Source: a bacterium
Lineage (GTDB): Bacteria; UBA9089; JASEGY01
Reading direction: 5' to 3'
NCBI GenBank assembly: GCA_030019105.1
Contig: JASEGY010000055.1
Span: 1 to 12,827, forward strand
DNA: 12,827 nucleotides
Position numbers and translations under genes: made by a program. Below the pieces are notes generated by a model. The model was not told where the DNA came from, did no database searches, and saw only the letters and a program-made list of their open reading frames with translations. Of the stretch, positions 1 through 8,300 are shown one piece after another (the stretch's first letter is position 1; each line of letters starts with the position of its first letter).

Positions 1-71
1 AGCCTAAAATCCGAAATATAGCTTGCTTTAGCTTTCGTGTGCCTCATTGTTTAATCTACGTTCTAAAATAC

Positions 72-78
72 AAAGGAG
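72..78 (+). promoter_or_regulatory. Shine-Dalgarno that sets the start of gene 1
   Basis: AAAGGAG lies 8 nt upstream of the ATG at 87. An in-frame ATG at 39 would add 16 residues (beginning MPHCLIYVLK) but has no purine-rich site before it, and those residues do not belong to the B12-binding fold, which begins with the hydrophobic strand NALLVYP right after the ATG at 87. No convincing -35/-10 pair is visible in the 86 bp available, so the promoter may lie outside the window. Confidence 0.85.
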
Positions 79-86
79 ATGCTTAT

Positions 87-1853
87 ATGCCTAATGCCCT
101 TTTAGTCTATCCGGAGTTTCCCCCGTCCTATTGGGGGTACAACTTTGCCCTGGATTTTGTTGGGAAAAGATCCTCCATGCCACCGCTTGGGTTGTTGACC
201 ATCGCCGCGATGTTCCCGGAAGAATATCAACTCAAAGTGGTTGATATGAATGTGAAGCCATTGACTGATGCCGACCTGGATTGGGCGGATATGGTTTTTA
301 CCTCGACCATGATTGTCCAAAAAAAATCACTACAAGAGGTTGTTAGCCGATGTAATCAGGCAAATGTTCCTATTGCCGCCGGCGGCCCTCATCCAACTTC
401 GTTCTACGACGAAATTAAAGGCGTGGATTACCTCATCTTAAATGAAGCTGAATCTACCTTTCCTGAATTTTTAGATGACCTGAAAAAGGGCACAGCCAAA
501 CCTGTCTACCGCTCACCAGCGAAGCCGGATATTACAAAGACCCCTTTGCCCCGCTTTGATCTCATTGATGTGCATGAGTACGGCTCTATGGCCCTCCAGT
601 TTTCTCGCGGCTGCCCTTTTGACTGTGAATTTTGTGACATCACCAAGTTATTTGGCCGGGTCCCCCGCACAAAAACAAATGAACAAATCCTGGCCGAGCT
701 TAATCTTTTTTATGATCTTGATTGGCGAGGGCCTGTGTTTTTGGTTGACGATAACTTTATCGGAAATAAAAAAGAGGCCATGCGTTTGTTACCCGAAGTC
801 GCCAGGTGGCAGAAAGAGAGAAACTATCCTTTTTACCTGTATACGGAAGCAAGCGTGAACCTGTCCGAGATGGAACCGTTAATGGAGGCCATGGTTGATG
901 CTGGTTTTAATATGGCCTTTCTGGGAATCGAAACCCCAAATCCGGAGACCTTGTTGAAAACGAACAAACAGCAAAACACAAAGAAGGGAACAGAAAACTA
1001 CCTCCTCAATGCAGTTCGCAAGATTCAAAAGAAGGGATTGGAAGTATGTGCCGGGTTTATCTTAGGCCTGGATGGCGATCGTGAAGATGTTTTTGATACG
1101 CAAATCCAATTTATCCAGGAAGCAGGTATCCCATTAGCCATGGTTGGGCTTTTAACCGCCTTGAAGGGCACGGACCTCTACGGTCGTCTCCAAAGGGAAG
1201 ACCGATTGCTTGAAGAATCGACCGGTAACAACGTCAGTATAGACTTGAACTTTGAACCGGAGATGGATCGGCGAACCCTTATTGACGGATATAAACGGGT
1301 ACTTTCTACACTCTACGATCCAACCCTCAAGAACTACTTTGAGCGTTGTCTTACCTTGCTAACACACATGAAACCGGCGGTAAGCGCTACGAGAGGTGTG
1401 GGTAAAGCTGAGGTAATGGCTTTACTAAAGTCAATCAAACGGCAGCTTTTCTCCAGACAGGGCCCGGCTTACCTGCGATTTTTAATAAAGGTTCTTAAAC
1501 GTTCCCCGAAGATGTTCCCGGAGGCAGTTCGTTTCGCCATTATGGGATATCATTTCGAGAAAATCACGAGCCAGCAGATCGCTGTGGATAATTTTAAACA
1601 GTATTTAGAGGCTGAATTCGCCGCATTCAAGAAAACAGCGTCTCTCTTTGCCAAAGCGCAAAGCAGCCGGATCGGGGAAGTTGTTACTTGCGTTCAGGAA
1701 CTGTTCGCTCGTGTCCACACGCAATATAAATATATTCACAAGGATTTCAGATACAGTGTGCAAGACGCCCTTGATGCCTTCCAGGAATCCGTAAAATCCC
1801 ACCTTGATCAGCTTGTTGGTCCAGTCCCAATCAAAATTCAAAGCTTTAATTAG
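87..1853 (+). CDS. B12-binding radical SAM protein, DUF4070 type
   Basis: This 588-residue cytosolic enzyme carries the radical SAM cluster motif CPFDCEFC (Cys176, Cys180, Cys183), which should bind a [4Fe-4S] cluster and S-adenosylmethionine. Residues 1 to about 140 form a cobalamin-binding Rossmann-like domain (NALLVYP, PPLGLLTIAA, AAGGPHPTS, LNEAEST). The usual cobalamin-ligand signature DxHxxG reads DMNVK here (Asp53, Asn55), so the lower-ligand His is absent. The barrel follows with FLVDDNFIGN (Asp221-Asp222) and LGIETPN (Glu282). Residues of about 300-440 resemble DUF4070, and a helical charged tail runs to 588. Relatives include BchE-like enzymes and B12-dependent methylases such as hopanoid C-3 methylase, but nothing here fixes a substrate: hopanoid, lipid or other methylation are all possible. 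No neighbouring gene in the window gives a pathway. The end is marked by TAG TAG TAA in frame. The family call is firm; the reaction is unknown. Confidence 0.9.
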   Translation: MPNALLVYPEFPPSYWGYNFALDFVGKRSSMPPLGLLTIAAMFPEEYQLKVVDMNVKPLTDADLDWADMVFTSTMIVQKKSLQEVVSRCNQANVPIAAGGPHPTSFYDEIKGVDYLILNEAESTFPEFLDDLKKGTAKPVYRSPAKPDITKTPLPRFDLIDVHEYGSMALQFSRGCPFDCEFCDITKLFGRVPRTKTNEQILAELNLFYDLDWRGPVFLVDDNFIGNKKEAMRLLPEVARWQKERNYPFYLYTEASVNLSEMEPLMEAMVDAGFNMAFLGIETPNPETLLKTNKQQNTKKGTENYLLNAVRKIQKKGLEVCAGFILGLDGDREDVFDTQIQFIQEAGIPLAMVGLLTALKGTDLYGRLQREDRLLEESTGNNVSIDLNFEPEMDRRTLIDGYKRVLSTLYDPTLKNYFERCLTLLTHMKPAVSATRGVGKAEVMALLKSIKRQLFSRQGPAYLRFLIKVLKRSPKMFPEAVRFAIMGYHFEKITSQQIAVDNFKQYLEAEFAAFKKTASLFAKAQSSRIGEVVTCVQELFARVHTQYKYIHKDFRYSVQDALDAFQESVKSHLDQLVGPVPIKIQSFN

Positions 1854-1863
1854 TAGTAAGCGT

Positions 1864-1881
1864 TCAGGTGTCAGGTGTCAG
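1864..1881. repeat. tcaggtg heptamer tandem repeat
   Basis: Two perfect tcaggtg units and a partial third (tcag) start 8 nt after the last of the three stop codons of gene 1. Short heptanucleotide tandem repeats of this kind are known between genes in cyanobacteria and in many uncultivated bacteria. A tract of different sequence occupies the same relative place behind gene 2. Confidence 0.75.
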
Positions 1882-1928
1882 ATTTGGGCCTTGATCATCG
1901 TTTCGGCCACTCATAAACTGCCAACCAT

Positions 1929-1959
1929 GTAGGGTGGGTGGAGCGCAGCGCAACCCACC
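1929..1959 (+). repeat. REP-like hairpin with GTAG head, copy 1
   Basis: A GTAG tetranucleotide (1929-1932) is followed directly by ggtgggt (1933-1939), a 13-nt loop containing gcgcagcgc, and acccacc (1953-1959), so a 7-bp stem forms. A GTAG-type tetranucleotide 5' of an imperfect hairpin is the known layout of REP sequences mobilised in trans by RAYT (TnpA_REP, Y1-type) transposases. A copy with a single mismatch lies inverted at 2153-2183. No RAYT gene is in the window. Confidence 0.7.
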
Positions 1960-2152
1960 AACAGCTATGGTATACTTCAAGCGGTTATAAATCGCGAATG
2001 AGAAGAGGAGTTTAGGCTTCAGCCTTTCATTCCAAAGTTGTTTAGATTGAATGAAACCCTAAAGGGTAAAATCCAAAAGGCGTGATTTGAAAATCGCAAT
2101 TTATGGCCGCTCGGAGTATAGGTTCCACTTCGTTTCACCCACCACAGTTGCA

Positions 2153-2183
2153 GGTGGGTTGCGCTACGCTCCACCCACCCTAC
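2153..2183 (-). repeat. REP-like hairpin with GTAG head, copy 2 (inverted)
   Basis: This is the reverse complement of the 31-nt element at 1929-1959 with one difference (t for c in the loop). The GTAG head reads as CTAC at 2180-2183 on the plus strand. The two heads point outward and enclose a 255-bp unit, as in BIME-like paired REPs. A further acccacc at 2137-2143, preceded by ggttccacttcgtttc, can pair with ggtgggt at 2153-2159 and may be a decayed third copy. No clear target-site duplication flanks the unit. Confidence 0.7.
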
Positions 2184-2214
2184 TGTCTACTCACCTACTG
2201 ACTGTCATCTACTG
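2180..2214. repeat. Degenerate ctactg-type heptamer tract
   Basis: Five imperfect 7-nt units can be read: ctactgt, ctactca, cctactg, actgtca, tctactg. The tract abuts the CTAC end of the second REP-like copy and is followed 3 nt later by the 17-bp inverted repeat. The units are diverged, so an old or coincidental tandem array cannot be excluded. Confidence 0.45.
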
Positions 2215-2217
2215 TTC

Positions 2218-2252
2218 AAGAAACCGGGTTTCTTAAAGAAACCCGGTTTCTT
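2218..2252. repeat. 17-bp perfect inverted repeat in the leader of gene 2
   Basis: The arm aagaaaccgggtttctt (2218-2234) is followed after 1 nt by its exact reverse complement aagaaacccggtttctt (2236-2252). Each arm is itself a near-palindrome around ccggg/cccgg, so the region can form one long hairpin or two small ones. It ends 25 nt before the Shine-Dalgarno of gene 2, so it would lie in the 5' untranslated region if transcription starts upstream. Similar aagaaaccgggtttctt repeats are, from memory, common in cyanobacterial spacers. There is no long U tract, so a terminator call is weak. Confidence 0.8.
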
Positions 2253-2276
2253 TGACGCGAAAAGGGGCCAATCAAA

Positions 2277-2285
2277 TAAGGAGGT
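2277..2285 (+). promoter_or_regulatory. Strong Shine-Dalgarno that sets the start of gene 2
   Basis: TAAGGAGGT is a near-perfect anti-16S match with 5 nt between it and the ATG at 2291. It rules out the upstream in-frame TTG at 2252, which overlaps the inverted repeat and would bury the Shine-Dalgarno inside the coding region. Starting at 2291 also gives a canonical signal peptide. Confidence 0.92.
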
Positions 2286-2290
2286 ATACA

Positions 2291-2368
2291 ATGCCTACTT
2301 TTTCAAAAAGAAGTTTCAGTAGCCTTCTTTGTGTCATCCTGGTTTTTCTGGCTCAATTTGCTTCAGCC
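2291..2368 (+). other. Signal peptide coding region of the giant protein
   Basis: Residues 1-26 have a basic N region (Lys6, Arg7), a hydrophobic core SLLCVILVFLAQF and an Ala-Ser-Ala cleavage site before Gln27, consistent with Sec export and signal peptidase I. Cys14 lies inside the hydrophobic core and is not in a lipobox, so lipidation is not supported. Confidence 0.9.
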
Positions 2369-5300
2369 CAGGAGAAGATTCTTAACTGGCAGATTGCTCC
2401 GCCCGGGGAGGATGTTATCCTCTGGCAGTATGGAGGCCGGGGGCCAGGGTATGGCCCCAATCAACTTACTTATCCTCATTCGGCTACTCTCCTTCAAAAT
2501 GGAAATATACTCATCGGAGAAACCTGGAATAACAGGGCCATTGAAGTCAAGGGCTCTGATTATCCAAACTTTACCGCAGGCAGTGTGGTCTGGGATTATT
2601 CCGGTATAGGGTATGTCTATGATACGGAAGAACTTTCCAATGGGAATATCCTGATTGTTGCTCATACGGATGAACAGGGAATTGGTCTTGGCTTTGCTCA
2701 GGGTTATTATGTCGCCGAGGTGCCGCTCCACGGTAAGGTCGAGGATGCTGTCTGGCAGTATGGAACCCCCGGTGTCTCAGGAGGTGGTCACAATCAGCTT
2801 TATAGGCCGACTGATGCCGACAAGCTGTCTAACGGGAATTATCTGATTACCGACGCCGGGGATGGCCACCGGGTGATAGAAGTAGATCAAAACAGAAATA
2901 TCGTCTGGGAATATGATCAATTAGTTACGCCGGTTGATGCCGACTATTTACCTGACCGGGGCACTTACCTTATTACTGACCGTGGAACAATGGGGACCCT
3001 TGATGATAATGACCGGATCATTGAGGTGGGAAAAACGGACAAAGCTATTCTCAGAGAATGGAAAATGGTAGGCGGAATCTGCTTGTGGGACCCGATGGAT
3101 GCCGACATCTTAGACAATGGGCACATGATGATCTGTGACCGGAATAATAACCGGGTGATTGAGATAGATATAGATCCGGATAATCCCTCCGAGGTCCTGT
3201 CCGAGGTCCTGTGGGGATATCCGACACCGCTTTTTAACCCTTATGGAGCAAGACGCCTCAAAAACGGCTATACCCTGGTAACTGATGCCAGTAATCACAG
3301 GGTGATCATAGTCGGTCCCCAGCCCCAGAAAGAGGTGGATAAACCCGAAGCCTTCTCCCGAGAAATTCTTACTTACACCATTCACTATAAAAATACCGGT
3401 ACAACCAATGCCCACGATGTTACTATTGAGGACAAAATCCCGGCCAAAACCATCTTTGTCGTCGGAAGTGTCACGGCGAATGGGGGCTCGGTTCAGTATT
3501 CAAATAACAACGGCGTGAGCTGGAATTATACCCCTGCCGGCTCAACTGATCCCCGGGTGACTCACCTTAGAATAATATACAGCACCATCAGTCCGCAAGG
3601 AACTAAATCACCGGCCTTTCAAGTAAAAATAGACGGCAGCGCTGCCTCAGGAGAACAAATCACCAATTTAGCCCTTATTACTACCGGTGAAATAGATATT
3701 GTTGTTTCTTCCAATGAAGTTAAGACCACTATTAGCGGGACCCTGAGTCAACTTCGCTTTACCGATGCCCAATATCAGGATGAGGATATTTACCCTTACA
3801 ATGACACTATTTACCTGGAGCTGGCTGATGAAGATAAGGCCGGCGCCGGGGGACTCCAGGTGACGGTAAGCGCTCCAAATACTGGAGATAATGAAACTAT
3901 TACCCTGATCGAAACAACTACCCCTGGTGTCTTCAGGGGAAGTCTGCCAAATAGTCTTACCCAGGGAGTGAATGACAACGACGGTACTCTGAAGGTAAAC
4001 CGGGGTGATCCCATTACGGCCGGCTATACTGATCCACAGGATGCTGCTGATGTCTCAACCGATAACGCGGCCATAGCCAGCGCCACCCCCAGTACCCTCA
4101 GGTTTATGGATGACCAATATCAGCAGGATAAAGATGTCTACCCCTACGACGACACCATCTACCTGGAACTGACCGATGAAGATAAAGCCGGGGCCGGCAG
4201 CCTACAAGTGACGGTAAGTGACCCCACTACTGGAGATAATGAAACCATAACCGTGACCGAAACAACTACCCCGGGTGTGTTCAGGGGAAGCCTGCCGAAC
4301 AGTCTCACCCAGGGAGGAAATGACAATGACGGCACTCTGAAGGTAAATCGAGGCGATCCCATCACGGCCGGCTACACTGATCTTCAATATCCACCCGATA
4401 CTGCTACCGATACAGCGGCTATAGCCAGCGCTGCTCCTGATCTTACCTCAAGTTCAAAGGAGTCTTCCCTGGAGGATGCTAATAACGATGGTTATGGTAA
4501 CCCGGGGGAGGAGATCAGTTATACCATCACTATTCGGAACACAGGTGGTGCCCCGGCTGAGAATGTGATCGTCACCGATCCCATCCCTGACTATACTACA
4601 TACCTCTCTGGCAGTATCAGTGGTCGTAGAGGCAGTGAGACCGGCTTACCGGACAGTTTACGCTGGCAAATAGGGGCTATTCCCGCTGGAGCGACTGTAG
4701 TTCTTGGCTTCAAGGTCAGGATAAACGATCCTCTCCCACCTGGCGCCACCGAGGTCAGCAACTATGCCAGGCTCAAGGAAGACGATAATCCGGACACGCC
4801 GATCCCTCCACCACCTCCTGTACCGCTTGGCGAGCCTGATCTTAGCCATAGCTTAAAGAATGTTTCCTGGGAAGACACTAATTTCGATGGTCAGATCAAT
4901 CCAGGAGAGGTACTTAGTTATACTATTACTATCCATAACAAAGGTAATGCCCCGGCAGAGAATGTCGTTGTGATTGATACTATTCCTGACTATACTACTT
5001 ATATCCCTGGCAGTATCACTGGTACTGGGTGGAGTGAAGCTGACCTGCCCAATAGCCTACTACGCTGGCAGATAGGAACTATAGTCGCAGGGGATACAGT
5101 AACCCTTGGTTTCAGAGTCAGGATCAGTGATTCTCTCCCGGCCAGTGTAAAACAGATAAGCAATCAGGCGATAGTCAGTGGAACCAATATTCCGAAGGAG
5201 CCAACGGATGACCCCAGAACCCCTCAACCGAATGACCCAACTATAGAACCACCAGCCTGGGCCGATCTCTCTTCAACTTTCAAAACAGTATCCCTGGAAG

Positions 5301-8300
5301 AGACAGATAACGATGGATTCGCTGAGCCAGGCGAGGTACTGGCATACACTATTACCATCCAGAATACAGGTAATGCTCCGGCTAATAATGTGGTTGTCAC
5401 CGATTCCATTCCTGGCTATACTACATACATCTCCGGCAGTATCACCGGTATTGGTGGGAGTGAGACACAATTACCGGACGGTTTACGCTGGCAGGTAGGG
5501 ACTGTCACCGCCGGCGCCACCGTAGTTCTTGGTTTCAAGGTCAGGATAAACGACCCCTTACCGGTTAGTGTAAGCGAGGTAAGCAACCAGGGTATAGTCA
5601 CCGGGAGCAATATCCCTGACGAGCCGACGGATGACCCCAATACCCCTGAGCCAAATGATCCAACGAAGAAAGTGGTAATTAAGAATCCGGACCTGTCCGG
5701 GACAACCAAGACGGCTTCTTTAGACAAAGACCTGAATGGAAACGGATTGGTTGACCCGGGAGAGACTATCCTCTATACCATTACGGTCAAAAATACCGGT
5801 GGGGGAGAAGCCACCGGCGTGGTGGTTACTGATACCGTACCCGAATATACCGCTTATGTTGCGGGAAGTATAGCCGGCCCCGGGGCGGATGATTCCAATG
5901 TTTCTGTAATGATCTGGAGGATAGACACTGTTGCTCCCAATTCTGAGCGTATTTTGACCTTCAACGTCCGGATAGCCGATCCCTTCCCGGAAGGAATCTC
6001 CGGAGTCAGAAATAAGGCCGTCGTAATGTCTGAGAATACTAAACCGGTGGAACCGGATGTCCCCGTCGAGATCAACAAACCCGATCTTTCTGATACAACC
6101 AAGGTAGTCAGCAATCCTGGTCCTATGCCGGGTGAGATAGTAACCTATACTATTGTAGTCAGAAATACGGGAGATGGAACAGCTACGGAAACCGTGTTCA
6201 GGGATCCTGTACCGGGGCAGACCGAATATATCCTGGGGACCTTAAAGCTTAAGGGCAGCTTACTGACTGATGCATCTGACTTCGATGCCGGGGATTACAA
6301 TCAGACCTATCCAGGGGGTATCTTTGTCCGAGTTGGTGACCTGCCCCCGGGAGACAGGGCTGAAATCAGTTTTGATGTCAAGATTGGACCGCACTTAGCT
6401 AAAGATGTCATTATCAGCAACCAGGGTGAGGTGGACAGTAAGGAAACAGACCCCGAGTTGACAGACAGTGATGGAGAAGATAAAAATGGGGATCAATCGA
6501 CTGACCTGCGGGTAGGTGGAGGGCCAAATTTCTCTACTACCACCAAGACAGTGGAAGACCTGGATCAAGATCAGGAGATCAATCCTGGCGATATCTTAGA
6601 ATACGAGATTATCGTCAGAAATACAGGTAATGATACGGCCACAAAGGTTGTGGTAACCGATCCCCTGCCGGCCCAGGTGACATATCTGGGGCCGGGATCG
6701 GGTCTGGGGCCGCATGAGATTCAAGGTTCTACCCTGGTATGGCGTTTTGACGAATTTGGGATTAATCAGGCTGAGATTCTCACCTTCCAGGTTAAAATAA
6801 AAGATGAGGTGGAAACCGGGACCCTCATTTCCAACCAGGGCTTGGTCACCAGCAAGGAAACTGTCCCTGAACTAACTGACGCTGATGGCCGGGATGAAAA
6901 TGGTGATCAGCCTACCGATGTGGTGGTCAGCGGGCTGCCGGATCTTTCCGGCGCTGTTAAAGAAGTAAGGGACGTAAATGGCGGGCTTATTCTACCGGGC
7001 GATGTGCTGGAATATACCATCCGAATCCCTAACGACGGTGTGGCCGACGCTGTTAATGTCGTCTTCCAGGATGCCACTCCACTTCTTACTACATACATGC
7101 CGGGTAGCGCCACTTTAAATGGGAATCCGGTTTCTGATCTGCCGGGTTCCGTCTCTCCTCTCTCGACCGGTTTATATATCGGACTGATCCCGGTAGGGGG
7201 ACAGGCGGTCGTTACCTTCCGGGTTCAGAGCGGCCAGGGCCTGGCTAAGGGAACCCCAATAAGTAACCAGGGCCTGATTACCGGCAAAGACATTGAGGAA
7301 CTGACCGATGACGATGGAGACAGCACTAACGGTGATAACCCGACGGTGGTTCACATCGATGGTGTGGTAGGCCTGGGTGTAATCAGCGGCCGGGTATTTA
7401 TTGACTATGACGGCGACAAAGTTGAAGATCCGGAGGATGTAGGGCTTCCGGGAACAGTAGTTACAGCCATTGATCCGGCCAGGGAGGTTAAGGTTGAGAA
7501 GACGGATCAAGATGGCAACTTCACTATTAACTACCTGGAGCCAACTATTTATCAGGTAGAATTTGTCAAAGACGGCGTCCTGGTGGGAGAGACTTCAGGG
7601 ATTGTCATTAAGCCCAACGAACTAATTTGGGTAATTCTGCCTGTCCCCTATGACGGCCATCTGTTAGTGACCAAGCAGACGGATAAAAATGAGGTCATGG
7701 TTGGTGAATATCTGACATATACTGTCAGGGTAACAAATCACAATTACATTGAGGTTGGTCCGATAAATATTGAAGATCAGATTCCGCCCGGGTTTAAATA
7801 TCTCAAGGGGACAACTTATCTTGATGATTCTCTGCGAGATGATCCGGACATCTCAGGCAATGGCCGGAACCTGAACTTTAATCTGGGTATGTTACCGGCC
7901 CGAAGCACTACGGCAGTGAGTTATCAGTTGGTAGTCGGCGCCGGGGTTGTTGTTCCCGGTGAATACGAAAACGCTGCCTGGATCAAGGATGAAACCGGCG
8001 AATTCACCTCTGATACGGCTTCAGTGGTAGTTGAGGTCGTGCCTGACCCGACCTTTGATCAGAGCAATATCATTGGGCGTGTCTTCTGTGACAACGATGG
8101 TGATGGGAAGTGGGGCTCTGACGATATGGGACTTGAAGGGGTTAAAGTCGCCATAGACAATGGTTGGGTCTTTGCCATAACAGACATTACCGGCAAGTAC
8201 CACCTGAAGGGGATCCATCCCGGCACCAGGGTGATCAAGGTGGATAAAGCCACCCTTCCACCAGGATCCGTCTTTATTACTGAAGAATCTCGATTTGTTG

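Larger units (their letters stand above)
1857..2276. other. Gene-free spacer rich in repeats
   Basis: No ORF with a plausible start and ribosome binding site is visible on either strand across these roughly 420 bp. The stretch holds a tcaggtg heptamer tract, a pair of inverted REP-like hairpins, small internal hairpins (aggct-tc-agcct near 2014-2025; accct-aa-agggt near 2056-2067), a ctactg-type heptamer tract and a 17-bp inverted repeat. A promoter for gene 2 should lie here, yet I see only isolated TATACT- and TATAAA-like hexamers near 1971-1990 without a matching -35 box. Confidence 0.7.

Noticed and set aside
39..86. Upstream ATG start for the radical SAM gene
   Set aside because: No ribosome binding site precedes it, and the extra 16 residues do not belong to the B12-binding fold; the ATG at 87 has AAAGGAG at the right distance.
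1864..2214. CRISPR array
   Set aside because: The repeats are 7-nt tandem units or an inverted pair of 31-nt hairpins, not regularly spaced direct repeats with unique spacers.
2252..2290. TTG start 13 codons upstream for the giant gene
   Set aside because: It lies on the arm of the inverted repeat, has no Shine-Dalgarno, and would place a strong Shine-Dalgarno inside the coding region and spoil the signal peptide.
2330..2332. Cys14 as lipoprotein cysteine
   Set aside because: The preceding residues SLL do not match a lipobox, and the Cys lies within the hydrophobic core; the ASA site downstream fits signal peptidase I better.
3811..4365. Paired similar minus-strand frames (3811-4014 and 4159-4365)
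   Set aside because: Their resemblance comes from the sense-strand tandem module duplication, not from a real antisense gene pair.
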